A DNA stretch of 8,158 nucleotides, from positions 1 through 8,158 of the forward strand of contig NZ_JAHONA010000049.1 in the NCBI RefSeq assembly GCF_019131995.1, in the 5' to 3' direction. Position 1 is the first letter of the stretch. The number at the start of each line of letters is the position of its first letter. The notes below the pieces were generated by a model. That model saw nothing but the letters and a program-made list of their open reading frames with translations. It had not been told where the DNA came from and did not search any database. The position numbers and the translations under genes are program-made. The stretch comes from Collinsella aerofaciens. GTDB lineage: Bacteria > Actinomycetota > Coriobacteriia > Coriobacteriales > Coriobacteriaceae. Below, in pieces: positions 1-5,951 of the stretch.

Positions 1-26
1 CGGGCTCTCCCGACGGGAAACGAAAA

Positions 27-47
27 AGCCCGGTTTCAAACCGGGCT
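27..47 (-). terminator. Intrinsic terminator, minus strand (distal of two)
   Basis: A perfect inverted repeat has arms AGCCCGG (27-33) and CCGGGCT (41-47) around TTTCAAA, which can extend the pairing to ten base pairs. On the minus strand the hairpin is followed directly by a run of five T (complement of 23-27). That is the form of a Rho-independent terminator for leftward transcription, so it probably backs up the hairpin at 89-114 behind the tRNA. The plus-strand side has no T run, so a role for a gene entering from the left is less likely. Confidence 0.7.
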
Positions 48-88
48 CGAACGAACATGCCTATTGACAATGGCTTTCTCATATTACA

Positions 89-114
89 AAACGGTCCCCT
101 TGCGAGGACCGTTT
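89..114 (-). terminator. Intrinsic terminator of the tRNA-Val transcript
   Basis: Nine-base arms AAACGGTCC (89-97) and GGACCGTTT (106-114) pair perfectly around an eight-base loop. On the minus strand the hairpin begins ten bases past the encoded CCA of the tRNA and is followed by TTTTGTAAT. It fits a Rho-independent terminator ending the monocistronic tRNA transcript. Confidence 0.72.
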
Positions 115-123
115 CCAATTCAG

Positions 124-199
124 TGGTGGGCGATGAGGGATTCGAACCCCCAGCCTTGTGCGTGTAAAGCACCTGCGCTAACCGTTGCGCCAATCGCCC
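124..199 (-). tRNA. tRNA-Val (anticodon UAC)
   Basis: The minus strand folds into a full 76-nt cloverleaf. The acceptor stem is GGGCGAT with ATCGCCC (7 bp), the D stem GCGC/GCGC, the anticodon stem GGTGC/GCACA (outermost pair mismatched), the anticodon loop TTTACAC, the T stem GGGGG/CCCTC with one G-U pair, and the T loop TTCGAAT. Positions 34-36 are TAC, which reads GUA and related valine codons. The discriminator is A and the 3' CCA (124-126 on the complement) is encoded in the DNA, so no nucleotidyltransferase addition is needed. It stands alone, with its own promoter at 210-218 and a terminator just downstream. Identity as valine rests on the anticodon and the family-typical A73. Confidence 0.95.
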
Positions 200-209
200 G
201 TGCGGAGAG

Positions 210-218
210 AGTATAGCA
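210..218 (-). promoter_or_regulatory. Extended -10 promoter for tRNA-Val
   Basis: On the minus strand the bases read TGCTATACT: a TATACT -10 hexamer (complement of 210-215) preceded by the TGn extension (216-218). It lies 11 bases before the first tRNA base, leaving room for a start point near 203. No convincing -35 is found at 16-18 bp (GATGAA at best), which is consistent with an extended -10 promoter. Confidence 0.6.
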
Positions 219-329
219 AAACAATCGCCTCATTCATCTCATATCCATTAAAGGTAACTGGCACGTGTCGCAGCGGAGCTGATTCAGTTGAGATTGCCTG
301 AACATTCCGCCCCTCTTTACGCCCTCGGG

Positions 330-335
330 TATACT
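330..335 (+). promoter_or_regulatory. Probable -10 box of the asnB promoter
   Basis: TATACT matches the sigma-70/SigA -10 consensus in five of six bases. It would start transcription near 342 and give a leader of about 45 nt before asnB. The -35 is weak: ATTCCG or TTCCGC at 304-310 would need a 19-20 bp spacer. I found no T-box, riboswitch core or terminator-like attenuator between 200 and 386, so only this box is offered. Confidence 0.45.
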
Positions 336-386
336 CAAAAGCTACTGATTCGATTTGATGCCCAGCAACAGCAGAGGGGATAGTAT

Positions 387-2267
387 ATGTGCGGTTTTGT
401 CGGTTTTGTCGGTGGGACGGATAACCAATCCGAGGTGCTCACCAAGATGATGGACCGCATCGTCCATCGCGGTCCCGACATGGGCGGTCAGTTTATCGAC
501 GGCCGCGTTGCCCTCGGCTTCCGCCGCTTGTCGATCCTCGACCTGACCGAGGCCGGCGCTCAGCCCATGGCCAATGAGGACGGCAGCGTCGTCATTGTCT
601 TCAACGGCGAGATCTACAACTTCCAAGAACTCCGTTCCGAGCTCGAGGCCAAGGGCTACAAGTTCCACTGCGGCGCCGACACCGAGAGCCTCCTGCACGG
701 CTACGAGGAGTGGGGCGAGGCCGTACTCGATCGTCTGCGCGGTATGTACGCCTTCGTCATCTGGGACAAAAAGAAGAACAAGCTTTTTGGCGCCCGCGAC
801 ATCTTTGGCATCAAGCCGCTCTACTACTATCCCATGGCCGATGCGGGCGACGGCGCTCCGGGCGTGCTCTTTGGTTCCGAGATCAAGAGCTTCCTGGACT
901 ACCCGCACTTCCACAAGGCGGTCAACAAAAAGGCTCTGCGTCCGTACATGACGCTGCAGTATTCGGCGACTGAGGAGACCTTCTTCGAGGGTGTCTACAA
1001 GCTGCCGCCGGCGCACTACTTTACCGTCGATATTCCGACCGGCAAGATGAACATCGAGCGCTACTGGGATTGCGATTACTCTGCCGTCGAGAAGCCGTTC
1101 GAAGAGTATGTCGATGAGCTGGACGAGGTCGTGCACGAGAGTGTCGAGGCCCATCGCATCGCCGACGTCAAGGTCGCGTCGTTCCTCTCCGGTGGCGTCG
1201 ACTCCAGCTACATCGCCGCTTGCCTCATGCCCGACAAGACCTTCTCGGTGGGCTTTGACTACAAGAACTTCAACGAGACCAACTACGCCAAGGAGCTTTC
1301 CGATAAGCTCGGCGTCGAGAACGTTCGCAAGATGATTACCGCCGACGAGTTCTTCGGTGCGCTCGAGGACATCCAGTATCACATGGACGAGCCGCAGTCC
1401 AACCTGTCTTCCGTGCCGCTGTGGTTCTTGGCCGAGATGGCCCGCAAGGACGTTACCGTCGTGCTTTCGGGCGAAGGCGCCGACGAGCTCTTTGGCGGCT
1501 ACGCCTACTACGAGGACACGGTCCCGGTGCGCAAGTACAAAAAGATGGTGCCGCTGCCCATCCGTCGCGCGCTCGGTAACCTGGCGCTGCATATGCCGTA
1601 CTTCAAGGGACATAACTTCCTGGTCAAAGGTGCCGAGATCCCCGAGAAGTCGTTCCTGGGACAGGCTCTGGTATGGCCGGAGCGCGAGGTCGACGGCGTG
1701 CTCAAGCCCGAGTACAACACCGGCGATGGCGCCTTTGAGCTCGCTGCACCCATCTACGCACGCGTGAAGGGTCAGCCCGAACTGGTCAAGAAGCAGTACC
1801 TGGACATGAACATGTGGCTCCCGGGCGACATTCTGCTCAAGGCCGACAAGATGTGCATGGCGCACTCGCTGGAGCTGCGCGTGCCCTTCCTGGACCGCAA
1901 AGTCATGGAGTTCGCCGAGCACATTCCCGACCGCTACCGCATCAACGAGAACGGCAACAAACAGGTACTCCGCCACGCTGCCAACAAGTCGCTGCCCGAT
2001 GAGTGGGCCACCCGTCCCAAGGTGGGCTTCCCGGTGCCGATTGTCTACTGGCTGCGCGAGCAAAAGTGGTACGACTATGTCAAGGAGTACTTCACCGCGC
2101 CGTGGGCAAGCGAGTTCTTCAATACCGACGAGCTCATGCACCTGCTCGATCTGCACTTTGCGGGCAAGGGCGATTTCCAGCGCAAGATCTATACGCCGCT
2201 CGTGTTCCTAGTGTGGTACAAGCGCTTCTTTATCGACGAGGACCAGCCCGCTGTTCAGGCTGCCTAG
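387..2267 (+). CDS. asnB: Asparagine synthase (glutamine-hydrolysing), AsnB family
   Basis: This 626-residue class II glutamine amidotransferase fused to an ATP-dependent synthetase has the normal family length. It would transfer glutamine-derived ammonia to a beta-aspartyl-AMP intermediate to form asparagine in the cytosol. The start is fixed by MCGF, because Cys2 becomes the N-terminal nucleophile after Met removal; AGAGGGG at 373-379 is the ribosome site. Glutaminase-domain motifs are HRGPD (about 28-32), NGEIYN (73-78) and GADTE (96-100). The synthetase domain has the pyrophosphate loop SGGVDSS (268-274), SGEGADELFGGY (361-372) and a later SLELRVPFLDR segment. All motifs are intact. It has its own -10 box and terminator, so it appears monocistronic. 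Some relatives (LtsA of Corynebacterium, AsnB of Bacillus, AsnH of Lactococcus) amidate cell-wall precursors instead. The nearby murE keeps that option open, but sequence alone does not decide. Confidence 0.95.
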   Translation: MCGFVGFVGGTDNQSEVLTKMMDRIVHRGPDMGGQFIDGRVALGFRRLSILDLTEAGAQPMANEDGSVVIVFNGEIYNFQELRSELEAKGYKFHCGADTESLLHGYEEWGEAVLDRLRGMYAFVIWDKKKNKLFGARDIFGIKPLYYYPMADAGDGAPGVLFGSEIKSFLDYPHFHKAVNKKALRPYMTLQYSATEETFFEGVYKLPPAHYFTVDIPTGKMNIERYWDCDYSAVEKPFEEYVDELDEVVHESVEAHRIADVKVASFLSGGVDSSYIAACLMPDKTFSVGFDYKNFNETNYAKELSDKLGVENVRKMITADEFFGALEDIQYHMDEPQSNLSSVPLWFLAEMARKDVTVVLSGEGADELFGGYAYYEDTVPVRKYKKMVPLPIRRALGNLALHMPYFKGHNFLVKGAEIPEKSFLGQALVWPEREVDGVLKPEYNTGDGAFELAAPIYARVKGQPELVKKQYLDMNMWLPGDILLKADKMCMAHSLELRVPFLDRKVMEFAEHIPDRYRINENGNKQVLRHAANKSLPDEWATRPKVGFPVPIVYWLREQKWYDYVKEYFTAPWASEFFNTDELMHLLDLHFAGKGDFQRKIYTPLVFLVWYKRFFIDEDQPAVQAA

Positions 2268-2292
2268 CCTCGGCTTACGAACGCCTGCGCGT

Positions 2293-2317
2293 AACGGCTC
2301 CTCCGGGAGCCGTTTTT
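2293..2317 (+). terminator. Intrinsic terminator of asnB
   Basis: Perfect nine-base arms AACGGCTCC (2293-2301) and GGAGCCGTT (2306-2314) close a TCCG tetraloop, and five T follow (2313-2317). It lies 26 bases past the asnB stop. This is a textbook Rho-independent terminator separating asnB from murE. Its last two T bases also begin the murE -35 box. Confidence 0.9.
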
Positions 2318-2344
2318 GCGTGGGTGCGTTTCAGTTACTATAAA
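2316..2344 (+). promoter_or_regulatory. murE promoter (-35/-10)
   Basis: TTGCGT (2316-2321) and TATAAA (2339-2344) are separated by 17 bp, close to the SigA consensus TTGACA-17-TATAAT. Transcription would start near 2351, about 28 nt before the murE ATG. The -35 overlaps the end of the asnB terminator T tract. The -10 overlaps a motif that recurs in the rph terminator (see findings). Confidence 0.6.
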
Positions 2345-2378
2345 ACCGTCCCTGCCAAATGGCTGAGAAAGGTGAAAG

Positions 2379-3941
2379 ATGCACCATTCGGATTCCGCGA
2401 CCGTGACCACGGTCGATACGCTTGCCAAGCTTCTCGATGTGTGCGGCGAGCTGCGCGCATCAGAGCAGGTTGACGAGCGCGCCGTGACCGGCTGCTCGTT
2501 TGATTCGCGCGCGGTCTCGGCAGGTGACGTATTCTTTTGCAAAGGTGCTGCCTTTAAGCCCGCGTTTTTGAGCATGGCGCTCGATGCGGGCGCCGTCGCA
2601 TTTGTGTGCGAGGAGTCGCTGGTCGAGTCTCTGGAGCCGCTGGCGCAGGAGAGCGGTGCTGCGATGCTGGTTGTTGATAGTGTTCGCACGGCCATGGCCC
2701 TGTTGCCGCCGGAGGTCTACGACCGTCCCGACCACGACGTCAAGATCGTGGGCATCACCGGCACCAAGGGAAAGACCACGGCCGCTTTTATGCTCCAGTC
2801 CATCATCAAGGCGGCGGGCGAGTCCTGCGGCATGATCGGCTCGGTGAGTACCGACGATGGTATCGAGTGCTACGAGAGCACCAACACCACGCCCGAGGCC
2901 CCCGAGGTTTGGCGCCATATCGCCAACTGCCGCACGTCCGGTCGCCAGTCCATGGTCATGGAGGTCTCGAGCCAGGCGCTCAAGTACCAACGCGTCGAGA
3001 ATCTGCCGTTTGACGTGGCGTGCTTCCTCAACATCGGCCGCGACCACATCTCGCCGATCGAACACCCCACGTTTGAGGATTATTTTGAGAGCAAGCTTAG
3101 GATCTTTGACCAGGCAAAGACCGCCGTGGTGAATCTGGGCACCGATGAGGTTGACCGTGTGCTAGAGGCAGCGTCGACGGCCGAGCGCTTGGTGACCGTT
3201 GGCGTCGAGCATCCCGAGGCAAGCCTGTGGGCGAGCGATGTCCGCATGCTCGGCTTTAACATCGAGTTCAACTTGCACGGCATGAGCGCCGACGAGCCCG
3301 AGGCGGGGGAGAAGGTCCTGCTGGGTATCGCGGGCGACTTTAACGTGGAAAACGCGCTGGTCGCTATCGCCGCTGCGCGCGAGATCGGCATCGGTATCGA
3401 GGCTATCAAGAAGGGCCTCTCCAAACTGCGTGTGCCGGGCCGCATGGAGGTCGTGGAGTCGAAGGACGGCCGCGTGATCTGCGTCGTTGACTATGCGCAC
3501 AACCAGCTTTCGTTCCGTTCGCTTTTCTCGTCGGTCAAGCGCGCGTTTCCCGCTAGCCCCGTCATTGCGCTGTTTGGCGCCGCCGGCGGCAAGGCGCAGG
3601 AGCGCCGCGAGCAATTGCCACGCGAGGCCGCACCGTATTCCGACCTGATGATCTTTACGAACGAGGATCCAGCTCACGAGGACCCGATGAAGGTCTGTCG
3701 CGAGCTTGCCGAGCATGTTCCCGACGATACGCCGAACAAGATCATCCTCGACCGCGAAGCCGCTGTGCATGCGGCGTTCAAGGCGGCGCGCGAGGAGTAC
3801 GTCAACCCCGATGCTCCCACCATTGTCTTGCTGCTGGCAAAGGGTGACGAGGAGCTCATGCACGTGGGCGACGAGTTCGTGCCCATCGAGAGCGACCTTT
3901 CGCTGGCCAATCGCCTGATCGATGTTACCCAGTTTGACTAA
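2379..3941 (+). CDS. murE: UDP-MurNAc-tripeptide synthetase, MurE family, non-DAP-type motif
   Basis: This 520-residue Mur ligase should add a diamino acid to UDP-MurNAc-L-Ala-D-Glu using ATP in the cytosol. GAAAGGTG (2366-2373) precedes the ATG. The N-terminal domain has FDSRAVSAGDVFFC. The central domain has the P-loop GITGTKGKTT (125-134; K132) followed by a TNTTPEAPEVW segment. A NIGRDHISPIEHP segment leads to SKLRIF, whose K239 is the likely carbamylated lysine. The C-terminal domain has VDYAHNQ (H374) and an arginine-bearing loop. Two canonical motifs are altered. The usual GGDRDxxKR region reads GAAGGKAQERRE (400-411). The selectivity motif, DNPR in DAP-adding MurE, reads EDPA (429-432), followed by HEDP. 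Loss of the arginine argues against meso-DAP and for lysine or ornithine, which I infer rather than see. The divergence leaves open that this is a second MurE-like ligase beside a canonical copy elsewhere. Confidence 0.9.
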   Translation: MHHSDSATVTTVDTLAKLLDVCGELRASEQVDERAVTGCSFDSRAVSAGDVFFCKGAAFKPAFLSMALDAGAVAFVCEESLVESLEPLAQESGAAMLVVDSVRTAMALLPPEVYDRPDHDVKIVGITGTKGKTTAAFMLQSIIKAAGESCGMIGSVSTDDGIECYESTNTTPEAPEVWRHIANCRTSGRQSMVMEVSSQALKYQRVENLPFDVACFLNIGRDHISPIEHPTFEDYFESKLRIFDQAKTAVVNLGTDEVDRVLEAASTAERLVTVGVEHPEASLWASDVRMLGFNIEFNLHGMSADEPEAGEKVLLGIAGDFNVENALVAIAAAREIGIGIEAIKKGLSKLRVPGRMEVVESKDGRVICVVDYAHNQLSFRSLFSSVKRAFPASPVIALFGAAGGKAQERREQLPREAAPYSDLMIFTNEDPAHEDPMKVCRELAEHVPDDTPNKIILDREAAVHAAFKAAREEYVNPDAPTIVLLLAKGDEELMHVGDEFVPIESDLSLANRLIDVTQFD

Positions 3942-3950
3942 TGAACCATG

Positions 3951-3983
3951 ATGGCGGCGGCGCCCTGAGTGCGCTGTCGCCAT
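3951..3983 (+). other. 13-bp intergenic stem-loop after murE
   Basis: Bases 3951-3963 pair with 3971-3983 (ATGGCG... with ...CGCCAT) in a 13-bp stem containing two G-U pairs and a seven-base loop CCTGAGT. It starts nine bases after the murE stop. No T run follows on either strand, so it is not a standard intrinsic terminator. It could be a 3'-end stabiliser or processing element, or a terminator working without a U tract. I see no promoter between it and the next gene. Confidence 0.5.
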
Positions 3984-4048
3984 AAGCGTGTTCCCTCAAT
4001 CAAAACATGCCGTCCAAGTCCAAACCCTTCTACGTAAACGGAGTAACC

Positions 4049-4960
4049 ATGTCCCACAATACCCTGCCGACCGTCGCTGAGCTTTCGGGCGAGATGCGCG
4101 AGCGCTTGGCCAAGGTCAAGTACGTCTTTACCGACCTGGATGCCACGATGCTTGCACCCGGCTCGTGCGTGCTGCGCGACAACGACGGCAACCCCTCGAC
4201 CAAACTCGTCGAGGCCGTCGTGGCGCTCGCTCGCGCTGGTATTCAGGTGGTTCCCACCTCGGGCCGCAACCGCACCATGATCCACGAGGACGCGCGCGTG
4301 CTCGGCCTCAACTCCTACATTGGTGAGATGGGCGGCCTGGTTATGTACGACCTCAAAGCCAACGATTGGGAGTATCTGACCGGTGACATGCCTTACGACC
4401 CCGCCTGTGGCTTCACGCCGCACCAGGTGATCGAGCAGACCGGCGTGTGCGAGAAGATCCTTGCCCGCTGGCCGCACAAGATCGAGTACCACAACGACAT
4501 GTCGACCGGCTACAAATACCGTGAGGTCACCGTCGGCATGCGCGGCGATGTGCCCGACGATGAGGTCCAGGCCATCCTGGACGAGGCCGGCTGCGGTCTG
4601 ATCTGGGCTTGCAACGGCCATCTGACTCACCTGTCCAAGCCGACGACGCTCGAGCTCGATCGCGTCGAGGACGGTCGCGCATTCAACATCAACCCCGCGG
4701 GCCTCAACAAAGGCGTCGCCATTGCGCGCTTCTGCGAGCACCTGGGGATCGAGCGCGAGGAGACGTTGGCGCTCGGCGATTCCGAGTCCGACTTCTACAT
4801 GGCCGATCACGTGGGCACGTTCTGCCTGGTCGAGAATGGCCTGACGAGCGCCGGCGCGCTCGAGTTCCTGGCTGCTTGCGAGAACGCTTTCGTTACGCGC
4901 GGCAAAATTGTCGACGGTTGGGCGGCGACGGCAGAGCTGCTGGTCGCGGCGCGTTCGTAG
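4049..4960 (+). CDS. HAD-IIB (Cof-type) phosphatase, substrate unknown
   Basis: This is a 303-residue haloacid dehalogenase-superfamily hydrolase, likely cytosolic and acting on a small phosphorylated metabolite, perhaps a sugar phosphate. I chose the ATG at 4049 because CGGAG lies five bases upstream; an in-frame ATG at 4007 adds 14 residues but has no ribosome site. Motif I is DLDAT (D29 nucleophile, D31 acid/base), with Ala where many members have Gly. Motif II is TSGRN (S71). A lysine in NKGVA (K221) serves as motif III, and GDSESD (243-248) is the metal-binding motif IV. The insert between motifs II and III (about residues 75-215) is the C2-type cap that defines subclass IIB. Some relatives hydrolyse mannosyl-3-phosphoglycerate or sucrose phosphate, but nothing here fixes the substrate. 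It is 107 nt after murE and 51 nt before murI, so co-transcription is plausible. No signal peptide is seen. Confidence 0.88.
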   Translation: MSHNTLPTVAELSGEMRERLAKVKYVFTDLDATMLAPGSCVLRDNDGNPSTKLVEAVVALARAGIQVVPTSGRNRTMIHEDARVLGLNSYIGEMGGLVMYDLKANDWEYLTGDMPYDPACGFTPHQVIEQTGVCEKILARWPHKIEYHNDMSTGYKYREVTVGMRGDVPDDEVQAILDEAGCGLIWACNGHLTHLSKPTTLELDRVEDGRAFNINPAGLNKGVAIARFCEHLGIEREETLALGDSESDFYMADHVGTFCLVENGLTSAGALEFLAACENAFVTRGKIVDGWAATAELLVAARS

Positions 4961-4961
4961 C

Positions 4962-4974
4962 GCGGCGTCGCCGC
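4962..4974 (+). other. Small GC hairpin between the phosphatase gene and murI
   Basis: GCGGCG (4962-4967) and CGCCGC (4969-4974) are perfect inverted arms around one T, immediately after the stop codon at 4958-4960. The physical hairpin would be about five pairs with a three-base loop. The following bases (ACGTGGACATG) lack a T run, with only TTTT at 4988-4991, so termination here is doubtful. More likely a processing or pausing structure, or chance in GC-rich DNA. Confidence 0.3.
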
Positions 4975-5011
4975 ACGTGGACATGTCTTTTCGAGAGAGA
5001 CTGGTGAGGTA

Positions 5012-5896
5012 ATGTCCGATATCGAGAATCCGGCAGGCGACACGCGCCCGATTGGCGTGTTCGATTCTGGTTTGGGCGGTCTGACGGTTGCGCGCGCGAT
5101 TGCGACGGCGTTGCCGCACGAGTCCGTCTACTACTTTGGCGACACCAAGCGCTGCCCCTACGGCACGCGCACCGAGGATGAGGTGCGCTCGTTTGCGCTG
5201 CAGGCGGGTCGTTGGCTTTCGAAGCACGACGTCAAGATTATGGTCATCGCCTGCAACACGGCGACCGCTGCGGCCTTGCGTTTGGCCCAGCAGGTGCTCG
5301 ACGTTCCCGTGATCGGCGTGATTGCGCCGGGTGCCCGTGCAGCAATCAACAGCACGCGTACGCGTCGCGTGGGCGTGCTCGCCACCAACCTCACCATTCG
5401 CTCGGGCGCCTACACGCGCGCCATTCAGGATCTAGATGCCGGCGTCGATGTATACGGCTGTCCTGCCTCGAGCTTTGTCGAGGTTGTCGAACACGAGCTC
5501 GCCTCGGGTGCACATCTGCAGGAACAGTGGCTTGAGAACGAGGATATCTTCGATACGCCTGCCGTGCGCGCGCTGGTGGGTGCCACGGTTGAGCCGCTGC
5601 GCGACCACGGTATCGATACCGTGGTGCTCGGCTGTACGCATTTCCCGCTGTTGGTGGGACCTATCCGCCATGCGCTGGGGCCTGGGGTGCGCGTCGTGAG
5701 TTCCGCCGAGGAGACCACGCGCGAGCTGACCGATATCCTCACGCGCCGCGAGCAGCTGGCGGGCGACGCCGCCGAGCCGCAGCATCGTTTTGCCACGACG
5801 GCTGATAACATTGCCGAGTTTGCGGTGGCGGGCAGCTTTATCTTTGGTCAGCCGCTCAAGAGCATTGAGCATATCGATATCGACGAACTGAAATAG
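5012..5896 (+). CDS. murI: Glutamate racemase
   Basis: This 294-residue cytosolic racemase interconverts L- and D-glutamate without cofactor, supplying the D-Glu that MurD adds before MurE acts. The start is supported by GGTGAGG at 5003-5009 and by the motif-bearing segment beginning at residue 13. Both catalytic cysteines are present: C81 in ACNTAT and C208 in GCTHFPLL, the latter next to H210. Other family motifs are FDSGLGGLTV (17-26), FGDTKRCPYG (42-51) with the substrate-binding region, and PVIGVIAPGA. The length is a little above the usual 260-280 because of about 12 N-terminal residues and a C-terminal extension. The gene sits 51 nt after the phosphatase and 55 nt before rph, with no terminator in either gap, so it is probably co-transcribed with both. 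A 22-bp perfect palindrome lies within it at 5604-5625. Confidence 0.96.
   Translation: MSDIENPAGDTRPIGVFDSGLGGLTVARAIATALPHESVYYFGDTKRCPYGTRTEDEVRSFALQAGRWLSKHDVKIMVIACNTATAAALRLAQQVLDVPVIGVIAPGARAAINSTRTRRVGVLATNLTIRSGAYTRAIQDLDAGVDVYGCPASSFVEVVEHELASGAHLQEQWLENEDIFDTPAVRALVGATVEPLRDHGIDTVVLGCTHFPLLVGPIRHALGPGVRVVSSAEETTRELTDILTRREQLAGDAAEPQHRFATTADNIAEFAVAGSFIFGQPLKSIEHIDIDELK
5604..5625. repeat. 22-bp perfect palindrome inside murI
   Basis: The half-site ACCACGGTATC (5604-5614) is followed immediately by its exact reverse complement (5615-5625), with no spacer. It falls within codons for His-Gly-Ile-Asp-Thr-Val, about 25 residues before the second catalytic cysteine. The protein sequence there looks normal for the family, so nothing was inserted. 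Confidence 0.85.
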
Positions 5897-5913
5897 ATAT
5901 AGGGTCGCCGACC

Positions 5914-5943
5914 AAAGGCTCACGTTCACCTTTTGCCGAAAGG
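5914..5943 (+). promoter_or_regulatory. Competing short stems at the rph ribosome binding site
   Basis: AAAGG (5914-5918), CCTTT (5929-5933) and AAAGG (5939-5943) occur in order in the 55-nt murI-rph gap. The middle segment can pair with either neighbour, and the last copy is the core of the rph Shine-Dalgarno site. Pairing of the last two would hide the ribosome site, and pairing of the first two would free it. The stems are only five base pairs, so this may be coincidence. Confidence 0.3.
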
Positions 5944-5951
5944 ATTTTTCC

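Noticed and set aside
64..69. Perfect -35 hexamer TTGACA on the plus strand
   Set aside because: No -10 box lies at 16-18 bp spacing (CAAAAC there; the AT-rich TATTAC is only 12 bp away). It sits between two minus-strand terminators with no plus-strand gene following.
200..386. T-box or amino-acid riboswitch before asnB
   Set aside because: There is no AGGGTGGNACCGCG-like core, no specifier stem and no terminator hairpin in the leader.
342..2156. 604-codon open frame on the minus strand opposite asnB
   Set aside because: It mirrors an intact, motif-complete asnB. Long antisense frames are expected where codon third positions are G/C-rich. The translation shows no recognisable domain and is rich in Val, Leu, His and Arg, as such shadows are.
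4007..4048. Upstream ATG giving a 14-residue longer phosphatase
   Set aside because: There is no ribosome site before 4007, whereas CGGAG lies five bases before the ATG at 4049. The extra residues add nothing to the HAD fold.
3938..5227. 429-codon minus-strand open frame across the phosphatase gene and the start of murI
   Set aside because: It spans two well-supported plus-strand genes and their gap, has no domain I recognise, and has shadow-like composition.
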